NCBI GenBank assembly: GCA_042862465.1
Contig: JASTVH010000001.1
Coordinates: forward strand, 1-64,000
From: JASTVH01 sp042862465
GTDB taxonomy: Bacteria > Pseudomonadota > Gammaproteobacteria > Pseudomonadales > Oleiphilaceae
DNA: 64,000 nt
Direction of reading: 5' to 3'
Shown here: positions 49,659 to 58,851 of the stretch, one piece after another
Numbering within the stretch: the first letter of the stretch is position 1
Layout of the letters: the number at the start of each line of letters is the position of its first letter
The notes under the pieces: model-generated
Seen by the model: only the letters and a program-made list of their open reading frames with translations
What the model was told of the DNA's origin: nothing
Databases searched by the model: none
Made by a program: the position numbers and the translations under genes

Positions 49659-52394
49659 TCATTCTTCCAGAAGGTCGATCTGTGACGCGACCACCAGTGA
49701 AGCGCCTTCGCGCAACCGTCGGAAAAGATCAGCGACTTCGTTGCTTGGTGTTGCCCGGCAGAAGAGGTGTCCCTGCATCATACGGCAACCGGCCTTGCGC
49801 AGCATCGAAAACTGTTGCTCGGTTTCCACACCGTTGGCGACCACGGTCAGCGACATCTGATGGGCCAGATCGATGAGAGTGCTGGCGATGGCTGCGGCGC
49901 TCGGGTCGTCGGCACTGTCCTGCAGCAGTGTGCGATCGATCTTGACTTGATCAAACGGCAGTTCGCGCAGTAGGCGCACGGAAGACAGGCCGCTGCCGAA
50001 GCGGTCCAGAATCAGCTGTACACCGAGCTTCTTGATCCGCTGAAGAATGGGAATGGCCTCTTCCAGCCGTTCGGAAAGCACACGCTCATCCACCTCCAGG
50101 CCTATGAGCTGAGGGTCCACCTGGGTCTCCCGGATGATACGCTCCAGCGCGCTGACCAGTTGCGGGTGATGATACTGTCGGGCCGACAGGTTCATGCTGA
50201 CCGGGGTGGGGTGTTTGCTCATGGCCTGGATGGCCCGGGACTGATAACAGACGTTGTAGCAAACCCACTCTCCCAGTTGAACGAGCTGGCCGGTTTGCTC
50301 GGCGACGTCCAGGAAGAGTGCGGGAGTCAGTAGTCCCTTCTCCGGATGGTACCAGCGTAAAAGCGCCTCCAGCGCCGCGACGCGGCCGGTGGTGATGTCG
50401 ACAACGGGCTGGTAATGCATGTCCAGGTGCCCCGACTGGATAGCGACCCGCAATTCCCGTTCGATCTGCATCTGGCGCTGCATTTCGTCATTCATTTCCG
50501 AGCTGAAGAACTGCATGTTGTTGCGGCCCGCCTTTTTGGCCCGGTACATGGCCATGTCGGCGTTCTTGAGCAGGTCTTCGTAACGTTGTCCGTCGTCGGG
50601 TGCCATGGTGATGCCGATGCTGGAAGTGATTACCAGCTCGCCGCCGCGCACGGGGATAGGGCGGGTGATGGAATCCAGGATACCGCGGGCCACTTTCTCG
50701 CAGCCCTCGATCCCGTTGACGCGGTTGAGCAGGATCGAGAACTCGTCACCGCCCATGCGGGAGATGGTGTCTTCGGCCCGCACGCTCTTGCGCAGGCGGT
50801 TGGCAATTTCCTTGAGCAGGTCGTCGCCGGCATCATGCCCGAGGGAATCGTTGATGCGCTTGAAATGGTCCACATCCAGACTGATCAGCGCGCTCTGATA
50901 GCCATAACGCATGGCGCTCTCGATGGCCTGGCGGCAGCGATCCTCGAACAGGCGTCGATTGGCGGTTGCCGTCAGGGCGTCGTAGTGGGCGAGGAAGTGC
51001 AGCTTATCCTGGGTGGCGCGGATTTCCGTGATGTCCTGTCCGATCAGGATCAGCTGTCTGCCGCTGGCTTCATCATCGTCCAGCAACTGGTTGATGTTCC
51101 AAAGCATGTTGTGAACGGTGCCGTCAAAGGCGTACACCTCGGTTTCCACGCTCTCTTTGAGAATACCGCTGGAAAGAAGCTTGGTGATCTTCCAGCCCAT
51201 TTCATCGGTGTAGGCGTCGGGAATGAAGGCATGCAAAAGATCCTGGCCCACTGCGTCGTCGCGGCTGTAGCCAAACAGATGCTCCGCCGCGCCATTCCAC
51301 TGCCGGATCTGCATGTTTTCATCCACGACAATAATGGGATTGCTGGCGGTCTCGACGAGAGCCCGGTAGTGGCTGGAAGAACGCCTGAAGGACCTCTCTG
51401 CCTGCTGGCGAACAAAGATTTCGTCCTGAAGTTCGAAGTTTTTGACCTGTAGTTCCCGGGTGCGCTCTTCAACCGTGTTTTCCAGGCTGGCTTCCACACG
51501 CTTGCGGTCTTCCAGCAGCGCCCGGATGTAATAACCGGTCGCCAGCAACGTCCAGAACAGGGCGAGCAGGATGGTCAGGGCATGCAGGTTGCCCAATGGC
51601 GGCGAGGCATTGATGATCAGGGTGATCATGACCGCGTTGGACAGGGCGATGGCGATCAGGCTTCCCGGCAGGGAAAAGCGGGTGGCCGCCCAGGCCATCA
51701 ACGGCATGAGTAAAAAGACCATTTGGCGGTCCTGACTGGTTGCCAACAGCGCTATACCCGCGAATACCACCACCCAGGCCAGCCAGTCGAGCGGGCGCTT
51801 GAACAGTTCGCGCAATGACGGGATGGACTGCAGAGCGAGCAGCGGAGGAACCACGATCAGGGAGCCGATAGAAAAGGAAAACCAGTAGAGCAGGATGCAG
51901 TCGCTGGTACTGGTGGCGACCGGGGCATTGGGCGGCAGGATAAGCAGAATCAGCGATGATGCCAGTGCCGCAACGGCTGTGGCGCCGAGCATCCAGAGGT
52001 AACTGCGGAAATTGCGGAGGATATCCGGCTCGGGGCGTGCGCTTTTCCATAGGAGCAGGGCTGCCAGCAGTGGATACAATGCAGTCGTAACGCCCGCCAG
52101 GCCGCCAGCCAGATAGGTGGATCCGATGAGTGCGGAATTCTGCGTGCCGGTGTCGACGGCCGTGATCAGTGTGCCCACTACAACCACGGGAAGTGCGCTG
52201 GCCCCTCGAGTCAGTACCAGGCCGAGAAGGAGCCCTGCGCCCAGGTGCAGCAGAGGCAGGTGAAAGCCGGGTAAAGTCAGCTGGTGTCCGACCCAGGTCA
52301 GGGCCAGATAGGCGAGGGTGGCAAGGAGCCAGAAGCCCGCCTGATACTTGATGTCCTGTCGCCCTGATACTGACATGTTTATATATCCGTCCAT
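49659..52394 (-). CDS. MASE1-PAS-GGDEF-EAL cyclic-di-GMP protein with degenerate EAL
   Basis: The 911-aa protein has an N-terminal MASE1-type membrane sensor of about eight helices (residues 17-300), a coiled segment, a PAS domain (about 345-460), a GGDEF domain with GGDEF at 548-552 and an intact RAED I-site five residues upstream, and an EAL domain with EAL at 676-678. The EAL half departs from consensus at two key sites: DDFG is DRFG (797-800) and the AEGVE glutamate is Asn (residue 854). It is probably a cyclase with a non-catalytic EAL, possibly a sensor for cyclic di-GMP. Confidence 0.9.
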   Translation of the reverse strand: MDGYINMSVSGRQDIKYQAGFWLLATLAYLALTWVGHQLTLPGFHLPLLHLGAGLLLGLVLTRGASALPVVVVGTLITAVDTGTQNSALIGSTYLAGGLAGVTTALYPLLAALLLWKSARPEPDILRNFRSYLWMLGATAVAALASSLILLILPPNAPVATSTSDCILLYWFSFSIGSLIVVPPLLALQSIPSLRELFKRPLDWLAWVVVFAGIALLATSQDRQMVFLLMPLMAWAATRFSLPGSLIAIALSNAVMITLIINASPPLGNLHALTILLALFWTLLATGYYIRALLEDRKRVEASLENTVEERTRELQVKNFELQDEIFVRQQAERSFRRSSSHYRALVETASNPIIVVDENMQIRQWNGAAEHLFGYSRDDAVGQDLLHAFIPDAYTDEMGWKITKLLSSGILKESVETEVYAFDGTVHNMLWNINQLLDDDEASGRQLILIGQDITEIRATQDKLHFLAHYDALTATANRRLFEDRCRQAIESAMRYGYQSALISLDVDHFKRINDSLGHDAGDDLLKEIANRLRKSVRAEDTISRMGGDEFSILLNRVNGIEGCEKVARGILDSITRPIPVRGGELVITSSIGITMAPDDGQRYEDLLKNADMAMYRAKKAGRNNMQFFSSEMNDEMQRQMQIERELRVAIQSGHLDMHYQPVVDITTGRVAALEALLRWYHPEKGLLTPALFLDVAEQTGQLVQLGEWVCYNVCYQSRAIQAMSKHPTPVSMNLSARQYHHPQLVSALERIIRETQVDPQLIGLEVDERVLSERLEEAIPILQRIKKLGVQLILDRFGSGLSSVRLLRELPFDQVKIDRTLLQDSADDPSAAAIASTLIDLAHQMSLTVVANGVETEQQFSMLRKAGCRMMQGHLFCRATPSNEVADLFRRLREGASLVVASQIDLLEE

Positions 52395-52513
52395 GGCACT
52401 GTCCGCCCTGTGCGAGTCCTTGTGGTGGTCAATCGGGGCTCGAGGAGGTTCCCGTAGTTGCTGTTACCAGCGCCTGGAATCGACATGGCCCTGAGGCGCG
52501 TGCCGCCGGGCCA

Positions 52514-52529
52514 TGGACAACCTTGTCCA
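52514..52529. promoter_or_regulatory. Inverted repeat upstream of the MASE1 gene
   Basis: TGGACAA-CC-TTGTCCA is a perfect 7-bp dyad with a 2-bp spacer, 120 bp upstream of the start at 52394. It could be an operator for that gene. Regulator unknown. Confidence 0.4.
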
Positions 52530-52624
52530 AGACTATCAATCTAACGTTATCGACGCCTGTGTAGCGTTGCTGTCTGTAATATTCTGTTACAGTTTGTAAC
52601 CGTAAGAGCTGGCCCGGTTTTCAG

Positions 52625-53488
52625 TCAGCCTGAGCGCTCGGTGAAACGCATCGACAGGTCGATGGCCCTGAGATCCTTGGTCAGCGTGCCCAATGAAATG
52701 TAGTCTACGCCAGTTTCGGCGATGGGAACGAGTGTCTGCTCGTTGATGCCGCCGGACGCCTCCAGTTTGGCCTGCCCCTGATTCTTTTCCACCGCCTCGC
52801 GCATGGTTTCAAGAGGAAACTCATCCAGCATGACGATGTCGGCCCGGGCCTGCAGGGCCTCTTCGAACTCGACCAGTGATTCCACCTCGACCTCCACCGG
52901 GCGCCCGGGAGCTATTTCGTGTGCCTGGGCCACCGCGGCACTGATGGATCCGCAGGCGGTGATGTGGTTTTCCTTGATCAGGAAGGCGTCATAGAGCCCC
53001 AGGCGATGGTTGGCTCCACCGCCGCACTGGATCGCGTATTTTTGCGCCAGCCGCAGTCCGGGGACGGTCTTGCGGGTGTCGAGCAGGGTGGTGGCCGTAT
53101 GGGCCACGCGGTCGACATAGGCGCGACAGCGGGTGGCCACGCCGGCCAGTGTCTGCAGCCAGTTCAGGGCGCTGCGCTCGGCGGTCAGCAGGGAGCGGGC
53201 ATTGCCCTGAAAACGGAACAGGACGGGATCCTTCTGTGGATCGACACGCTCCCCATCGTGGACGTTCCAGGTGATGGTCAAAGCCGGATCAACCTGGCGG
53301 AATACTTCGTCCACCCAGGCCAGGCCCGCCATGACCATGGGATCACGGGTAATGACCTGGCCGGTGACAGTCTGGTCGGGCGGAATCAGGGCGGCGGTGA
53401 TGTCGCCACTGCCGATATCCTCCCTCAGGCTTGCAGCCACCTGCTCAATCATGGCCTGTCTTAACAAGGAAGACGGAATCGAGTGCAT
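52625..53488 (-). CDS. nadC: Nicotinate-nucleotide pyrophosphorylase
   Basis: The 287-aa protein matches NadC: LREDIGSGDITAALIP near the start, TLLDTRKTVPGLRLAQKYA in the core, ENHITACGSI and the VDYISLGTLTK end. It makes NAD from quinolinate. The start is ATG 53488 (MHSIPSS); ATG 53506 is also in frame. Confidence 0.96.
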   Translation of the reverse strand: MHSIPSSLLRQAMIEQVAASLREDIGSGDITAALIPPDQTVTGQVITRDPMVMAGLAWVDEVFRQVDPALTITWNVHDGERVDPQKDPVLFRFQGNARSLLTAERSALNWLQTLAGVATRCRAYVDRVAHTATTLLDTRKTVPGLRLAQKYAIQCGGGANHRLGLYDAFLIKENHITACGSISAAVAQAHEIAPGRPVEVEVESLVEFEEALQARADIVMLDEFPLETMREAVEKNQGQAKLEASGGINEQTLVPIAETGVDYISLGTLTKDLRAIDLSMRFTERSG

Positions 53489-53748
53489 GTCGTTACCTGT
53501 TTCCATCGCTGAGGCAAGCTGGCAAGTTTACTGGGATTGTCAAAAGCTGTCCAAAGCGGGCGAGGCGGTTGTGCCGCCTTTTCGCGGTCCCCTGCCATTG
53601 CAATCCAGAACTGTGAAATGAATGTGAAAAACTGTGAACTGCCTCACTCCGGTACAAAAGGTTGCATTCGCTGACACACCTTGACGGGAGAAGTTCCTAC
53701 TATGCAAGAACGCAGCTAAAGGACAGATTTTCAGGTAATGAGGCATTC

Positions 53749-55995
53749 ATGAGCCCGAATCACAAGATCGTCAACATCCATGACCGCAAGTCGAAGGGAG
53801 ACGCCCGGTTACCGTCCGCATTGATCCGGATGCGCGATCTTTCCGCTCGCAGACTGCAAATGCTGTTAGGCGAGTTCTTCGACGAAGCGGACGATGCACT
53901 GTTCGCCATGTCCGATCGGGCTGGCTCCAACACCGAGCAGACGGCCTACTTCGATGCCATGCGAGAGCTGCGCATGCAGCGGAAGCACATGACGCTGTCT
54001 TTCCTGCAGTGGGTGGCGCGTGCCTTCAACGAGATCGGTCGTTTCAAGCCGAGCAATAAGGGCGACGAGGGTGACGCCTTCGACCGCGATTCCCTGTCAC
54101 TGGTTGACCACAGCGACATGGAAGAGCAGGTCGCGATCGAGAACATGGTCACCAAGGTGCGCAATCGCTACGATCATCCTGTTCGTCTGCTGCAGGCCCG
54201 GGTGGAGTATCTTCTGCCGCAGCTGTCGTTAGTAGCTTCGCAGAATCCCCTGGGGCCGGAAGTGCTCTGCTACGGTTTGGCGGAGGCCTGTGCCGATCTG
54301 TCCATTGATATCCGTGCCAAGCTGGTCATCTACAAGCTCTTTGACCGGCTGTTGGTAGGGCGCCTCGGCGACCTTTATGACGAAGCCAACCTGTCTCTTG
54401 CCAATGACGGCATTCTGCCGGATTTAAAAAATCCCCCGGCCGGTGGCCGCAAGGGGCCGGCAGCCGGTACGCAGGGTCGCGGGTCCACACCCTCGTCAGG
54501 CGGTGCAGTCGGTCACAATGACGGAGACACCACGTCCTTCGACGAACTGTCCAGCCTACTCCATGGCGGTGGCGGCCAGGGCGGCGCGGGTGTAGCCGGT
54601 GGACAAGCAACGCTGCAGACCGATCAGCTCCTGGGTTATCTGTCCGACGTGCAGACGGATGGCAGTGTGGCGCAGCTGAATGCCAACGGCGGTTCCGGAC
54701 TGCAAACTGTGGTGACACAGCTTGTGCAGAACCGGGGGCAGGGGAACCAGCAGGTTCGCCAGGTGGATGCCGACGTGATCAATCTGGTGTCGATGCTGTT
54801 CGACTTCATCCTCGAAGATCGCCAGCTGCCGGAAAAAATGAAGGCGTTGCTGACGCGGCTCCAGATCCCGTATCTGAAAGTCGCCCTGCTTGACCGCAGT
54901 TTCTTCAATCGTGGCGGCCATCCGGCCCGCAAGCTGCTCAACGAGCTGGCCATGGCTTCCATCGGCTGGAACGAGAAGGGGGCCAATCAGCGCGACCCCC
55001 TGGGTGACAAGATCCAGGGGGTGGTCGACAGGCTGCTCAATGAATTTGAAAACGACGTTTCAGTTTTCCAGGAAGTGCTGGATGATTTTACCCACTTCAT
55101 GGATCTTGAACGTCGTCGTCAGGAATTGGTGGAGCAGCGCCTGCGTGATGCGGAGGAAGGCAAAGCGCGACGCCAGCAGGCTCAGCAAGCTGTACAGGCG
55201 GTGATTCATAAGGCGTCCGAGGGGCGTGAGATTCCGGAAAACGTGCAGGCGCTGCTGGAGCAGCCCTGGAGCAAGTATTTGCACTGGCTGATCCTGCGTG
55301 AAGGTGAAGAAAGTGAAGCCTGGCAGGAGAAGGTCAAGCTGACCGAAGACCTGATCTGGTCCGTGGATCCACGGCCGGTGGATGGCGATACGCGTGGGGC
55401 GTTGCTGCGGTCGATTCCGTCGATTGTGGATGGTGTACGCCAGGGTTTGAGCGATATCTCGTGGGATCCTTTCGCCGCGGACCGTTTGATTCGCGATCTG
55501 GAAATGACGCACGTGGATACGTTGCAGCAATTGCAGATGGCGACAGCGTTCCAGAAGGCGGAAGAGCCAGAGGATACCGTGGAGGCGCCTGTTCAGCGAG
55601 CCTCTGAGCCGGCAGCTACGCCACAGCCCACAGCGCCCGAACCGGAGCCGGTGGCCGAGCCGACTGCCGCGGCGGAAGCCGAGCCTGTGGCTGAGACCAC
55701 GCCTCCGGCGTCGTCCGCCATCTGGCGCGACAAGGCGCAGAATCTGCGAGTAGGCTCCTGGCTGGAACTGACCGCCGATGACAAGGTCCTGCGCTGCAAG
55801 CTGGCGGCCATCATCAAGGCCACTGGCAAATACATCTTCGTCAACCGCAGCGGTTCCAAGGTGGCCGAGTACACCCTGGATGAAGTGGCGGAGGCCCTGG
55901 AAGAGCAACGTATACAAATGCTGGATGACGGTCTGATTTTCGACCGGGCACTGGAGTCAGTGATCGGTAACCTGCGTGACAATCGCCGGGACTGA
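53749..55995 (+). CDS. DUF1631 protein
   Basis: The 748-aa soluble protein matches DUF1631: FDEADDALFAMSDRA near residue 45, long helical regions, and Pro/Ala/Glu-rich low complexity (about residues 605-660) before a C-terminal domain of about 85 residues (LRVGSWLEL through IFVNRSGSKVAEYTLDEV). That end domain resembles PilZ-like beta-barrel domains, but the RxxxR signature for cyclic di-GMP is not evident. Function unknown. GAGG 6 nt before ATG 53749 sets the start. Confidence 0.88.
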   Translation: MSPNHKIVNIHDRKSKGDARLPSALIRMRDLSARRLQMLLGEFFDEADDALFAMSDRAGSNTEQTAYFDAMRELRMQRKHMTLSFLQWVARAFNEIGRFKPSNKGDEGDAFDRDSLSLVDHSDMEEQVAIENMVTKVRNRYDHPVRLLQARVEYLLPQLSLVASQNPLGPEVLCYGLAEACADLSIDIRAKLVIYKLFDRLLVGRLGDLYDEANLSLANDGILPDLKNPPAGGRKGPAAGTQGRGSTPSSGGAVGHNDGDTTSFDELSSLLHGGGGQGGAGVAGGQATLQTDQLLGYLSDVQTDGSVAQLNANGGSGLQTVVTQLVQNRGQGNQQVRQVDADVINLVSMLFDFILEDRQLPEKMKALLTRLQIPYLKVALLDRSFFNRGGHPARKLLNELAMASIGWNEKGANQRDPLGDKIQGVVDRLLNEFENDVSVFQEVLDDFTHFMDLERRRQELVEQRLRDAEEGKARRQQAQQAVQAVIHKASEGREIPENVQALLEQPWSKYLHWLILREGEESEAWQEKVKLTEDLIWSVDPRPVDGDTRGALLRSIPSIVDGVRQGLSDISWDPFAADRLIRDLEMTHVDTLQQLQMATAFQKAEEPEDTVEAPVQRASEPAATPQPTAPEPEPVAEPTAAAEAEPVAETTPPASSAIWRDKAQNLRVGSWLELTADDKVLRCKLAAIIKATGKYIFVNRSGSKVAEYTLDEVAEALEEQRIQMLDDGLIFDRALESVIGNLRDNRRD

Positions 55996-56161
55996 TCAGC
56001 CCAAGGCGCCATGACTACCGCTGTTGTCCCGTCTCACCGGGTGCCGAGAACTGGCGCAGGCGCGCACCGTCACTTATCCTTGAGGATTCAGGTGTGTTGC
56101 AGCCAGACTTTTAACGCTCACGCACAGGACAGTGACAAGACGACAACCAGCGACTGTGGAA

Positions 56162-56749
56162 ATGGATGACTCGGCTCTGACCCCGGATGGGTGGCTAGCA
56201 TGCGCCCGCCGGGTACCTTCTCCCAACTTTGATACCCGACCGGCTGGCGAGGTGATCTCGCTGCTGGTGATTCACAATATCAGTCTGCCCCCGGGGCGTT
56301 ACGGCAACGACTGCGTCGAGCGGTTTTTCTGTAACCAGCTGCCTGCGGATGAGCACCCTTATTTTGCGGGAATCGCAGACATGCGCGTTTCCTCCCACTT
56401 CATGATTCGTCGCGATGGCGAACTGGTGCAGTTTGTCTCCCTGCTTGATCGTGCCTGGCACGCAGGCCGTTCGGAGTTCGAGGGCCGGGCCGAGTGCAAT
56501 GACTATTCCATCGGTGTGGAAATGGAAGGGCAGGACGACGAAAATTACAGCGCCGAGCAATATGAGACGCTGGTCAGGCTGACCCGCACCCTTATGACAC
56601 TGGTGCCGAATATTACCCCGGAGCGCATTGTGGGCCATGAGCATATTGCACCGGGGCGCAAGACCGATCCCGGCCCCGCATTTGACTGGCAGTACTACCT
56701 CAGCCATCTCACCTTGATGAAGCAGTCTTCCGACGGGGATTCGGCCTGA
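56162..56749 (+). CDS. ampD: 1,6-anhydro-N-acetylmuramyl-L-alanine amidase AmpD
   Basis: The 195-aa protein aligns with AmpD from GWLACARRVPSPNFD onward. Zinc ligands are His in VIHNISLPPG, His in VGHEHIAPGRKTDPGP and Asp in the same motif. It recycles cell-wall muropeptides and thereby controls ampC-type induction. I prefer ATG 56162, nine residues before the conserved GWL; GTG 56132 has AGGA but only 2-3 nt spacing. Confidence 0.94.
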   Translation: MDDSALTPDGWLACARRVPSPNFDTRPAGEVISLLVIHNISLPPGRYGNDCVERFFCNQLPADEHPYFAGIADMRVSSHFMIRRDGELVQFVSLLDRAWHAGRSEFEGRAECNDYSIGVEMEGQDDENYSAEQYETLVRLTRTLMTLVPNITPERIVGHEHIAPGRKTDPGPAFDWQYYLSHLTLMKQSSDGDSA

Positions 56750-57636
56750 TGCGGTTGCTGGTGGTGCTGATGGCCTGGTTTCTGCGCCGTCGCCTCGATC
56801 TGCTCCAGCGTCTCGATCCCGACCGTACCTGGCGCCAGGTGATGCAGCGGCTGACACCGCTGGCCCGATTTGGCACGGACACCGTGCCCTGGGCGCTGTG
56901 GATTCTCCTGACGCTGGCCGTGGCGTTAACGGCCGTGCTGGCTGCAGCCCTGTCACAATCCGTGGGTGGCTGGGCCGCGGGGGCACTGGCTTTGGCGCTT
57001 TTGCTGACCATGACTGGACTCACCGGCTGGCGGGGCCCACTGATGGCTTATGGGCAGGCCTGGCAGAGGGGGGATATGCAAGGGGCCTGGCACCACGTGC
57101 AACATCTTTTGCCGGCCGAAGCCCGCGGTGCGGCGCTGTCGCCGGATCGGCTTCATCTGACGCTGGCGGAAACCCTGTTGGGTGCGACCTTCGAGCGTTA
57201 CTTCCTGCCCATCTTCTGGTATGTCTTGCTGGGGCCGGCCGGGGTCGTGCTGGCGACCGGTAGCCTGGCATTTCGCAACCATTATCCGGAACAGTCCGTA
57301 CGCGCCAGCTTTGCCGGGCTGTGTGATCTGTTGGCCTGGTTACCACGCCGGCTCCTGTCTTTTACCTTCGGCGTAGCCGGGGACTTCAATGGTTGGGCCC
57401 GTGAAAAGCACGCAATCGGCGCTGCCCGGTCATCGTCCGAGGCCCTGCTGCTGGCGGCCTCCGGCGCACTTTCGAGTTATGCCCTGGATCCGCGGCAATT
57501 CGAACGTTACCACCCCGAAGCCTGGCGCGACTTTGGCGACCGCAGCATGCATGCCGTGCGCGACCTGATTAATCGCAGCATGCTGGTATGGCTGGGGATT
57601 ATCGCCTTATTTGCCATTTTCGGCTGGGTTCGCTGA
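56749..57636 (+). CDS. ampE: AmpE-like regulatory membrane protein
   Basis: The 295-aa protein begins MRLLVVLMAWFLRRR and has about five hydrophobic helices with the AmpE pattern (ETLLGATFERYFLPIFWYVLLGPAGVV). It overlaps ampD by one base. In enterobacteria AmpE senses or aids muropeptide recycling. Its 3' end overlaps the convergent ROK kinase gene by 30 bp. Confidence 0.9.
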   Translation: MRLLVVLMAWFLRRRLDLLQRLDPDRTWRQVMQRLTPLARFGTDTVPWALWILLTLAVALTAVLAAALSQSVGGWAAGALALALLLTMTGLTGWRGPLMAYGQAWQRGDMQGAWHHVQHLLPAEARGAALSPDRLHLTLAETLLGATFERYFLPIFWYVLLGPAGVVLATGSLAFRNHYPEQSVRASFAGLCDLLAWLPRRLLSFTFGVAGDFNGWAREKHAIGAARSSSEALLLAASGALSSYALDPRQFERYHPEAWRDFGDRSMHAVRDLINRSMLVWLGIIALFAIFGWVR

Positions 57637-58536
57637 CGAGTCCGGCCAAAGCCGGGCTGCCCCCCTGACGCCGCTGCTATCACCGAACCTGGCCTTGACG
57701 ATGCGGGTGCGGCAAGTTTCAGAAAACACATTGCGAGCCACCTCCTCGGCGAATTCGGCAGTGTAGAGGTGGGGTATGTTGGAAACGCCCCCACCTAGAA
57801 CGATGCAGTGGGGATCAACGATATTGATGACACCGGCCAGCCCTCTGGAAAGCTGAGAATAGTAGCGTTGAAGGGCCTGGTGCACAGCCGGCTGTTCGGG
57901 GTGGGCGGCGATCCACTGGGCTGTGCGCTCTTCGCCGGTGAGTTGGGCGTAGGTCCGGGTCAGGCCCGGGCCGCTGACGAAGGTTTCCAGGCAGTCGCTA
58001 CGGCCACAGTAACAGGGGCGGCTGGGACCGTCGCCCTGATTGCGGTAAGGGAGCGGATTGTGGCCCCACTCGCCGGCGATCACGTTGGGCCCCTGCAGCA
58101 GACGTCCGTGGATGCAAAATCCGCCGCCACACCCGGTTCCGATAATGACACCAAATACGGTCTCGGCGTCTGCCGCCGCGCCATCGGAGGCCTCGGAAAC
58201 CACGAAGCAGTCAGCGTCGTTGGCGATGCGGACAGGGCGGCCCAAGCGCCGTTCGAGATCGCCTTGTAGATCCTCGCCGATCAGCCAGGTGGAATTGGCA
58301 TTCTTGACCTTGCCGGTTTCCGGTGACATGGCGCCGGGAATGCCAAGGCCCACGCTGCCATACTCGCCGGTTTGCTGCTCCAGCTGTTCCACCAGGGAAG
58401 CAATGCGTTCCACACAGCCGCTATAATCGCGCGCTGTTTCGACGCGTTCTCGCAGCAGTTCCTGGCCATCCCGCAGGGCAATGCCTTCCGTTTTCGTCCC
58501 GCCGAGATCGATGCCGATTTGCATGCCGTACTGCAT
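57607..58536 (-). CDS. ROK-family sugar kinase
   Basis: The 309-aa protein has the ROK opening GIDLGGTKTEGIAL, the active-site ANDADCFVVSE region, GHNPLPYR, and the zinc-type CYCGRSDCLETFVSGPGL motif of Mak/YajF fructokinases. Likely phosphorylates fructose or glucose. ATG 58536 fits AAGG upstream (spacing 7); ATG 58542 and 58524 are also possible. Confidence 0.9.
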   Translation of the reverse strand: MQYGMQIGIDLGGTKTEGIALRDGQELLRERVETARDYSGCVERIASLVEQLEQQTGEYGSVGLGIPGAMSPETGKVKNANSTWLIGEDLQGDLERRLGRPVRIANDADCFVVSEASDGAAADAETVFGVIIGTGCGGGFCIHGRLLQGPNVIAGEWGHNPLPYRNQGDGPSRPCYCGRSDCLETFVSGPGLTRTYAQLTGEERTAQWIAAHPEQPAVHQALQRYYSQLSRGLAGVINIVDPHCIVLGGGVSNIPHLYTAEFAEEVARNVFSETCRTRIVKARFGDSSGVRGAARLWPDSSANPAENGK

Positions 58537-58851
58537 ATTCATGCCTTGCTTTTCAGGTGCGGTGAATGGCCTCGATCCGGGGAGCGATTGCCGTCTGTTA
58601 CAAAATGAAAACAAAGATAACTCAAGATTTTGCCGCCGAAAGCGAGAAAATAGTAGAGGCTGTCAATATGACGAAAGTTATCGAAACGTTTATTTGTGAT
58701 CGACCTGTCAAAATTAACGACTGTGACCTAGACTTTGGGGCAGTTATGTCGAGAACTTCGAAAATCACCGCGGCCAACACGACGGCCGAATTGGAAGTGA
58801 GTGGTCCATGGGGCACCTAAAGACTTTCCCTGTGCTTGGAGGGGGTAATCA
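58537..58851. other. Divergent gap upstream of the chemoreceptor (315 bp)
   Basis: This AT-richer stretch holds the promoters of the ROK kinase and the chemoreceptor. It has no gene I can support; a 71-codon frame at 58605-58820 has no good ribosome-binding site. GGAGGG precedes the GTG start at 58852. Confidence 0.5.

Noticed and set aside
58605..58820. A 71-codon frame upstream of the chemoreceptor gene
   Set aside because: No ribosome-binding site, no recognisable sequence, and it lies in a promoter-bearing gap.
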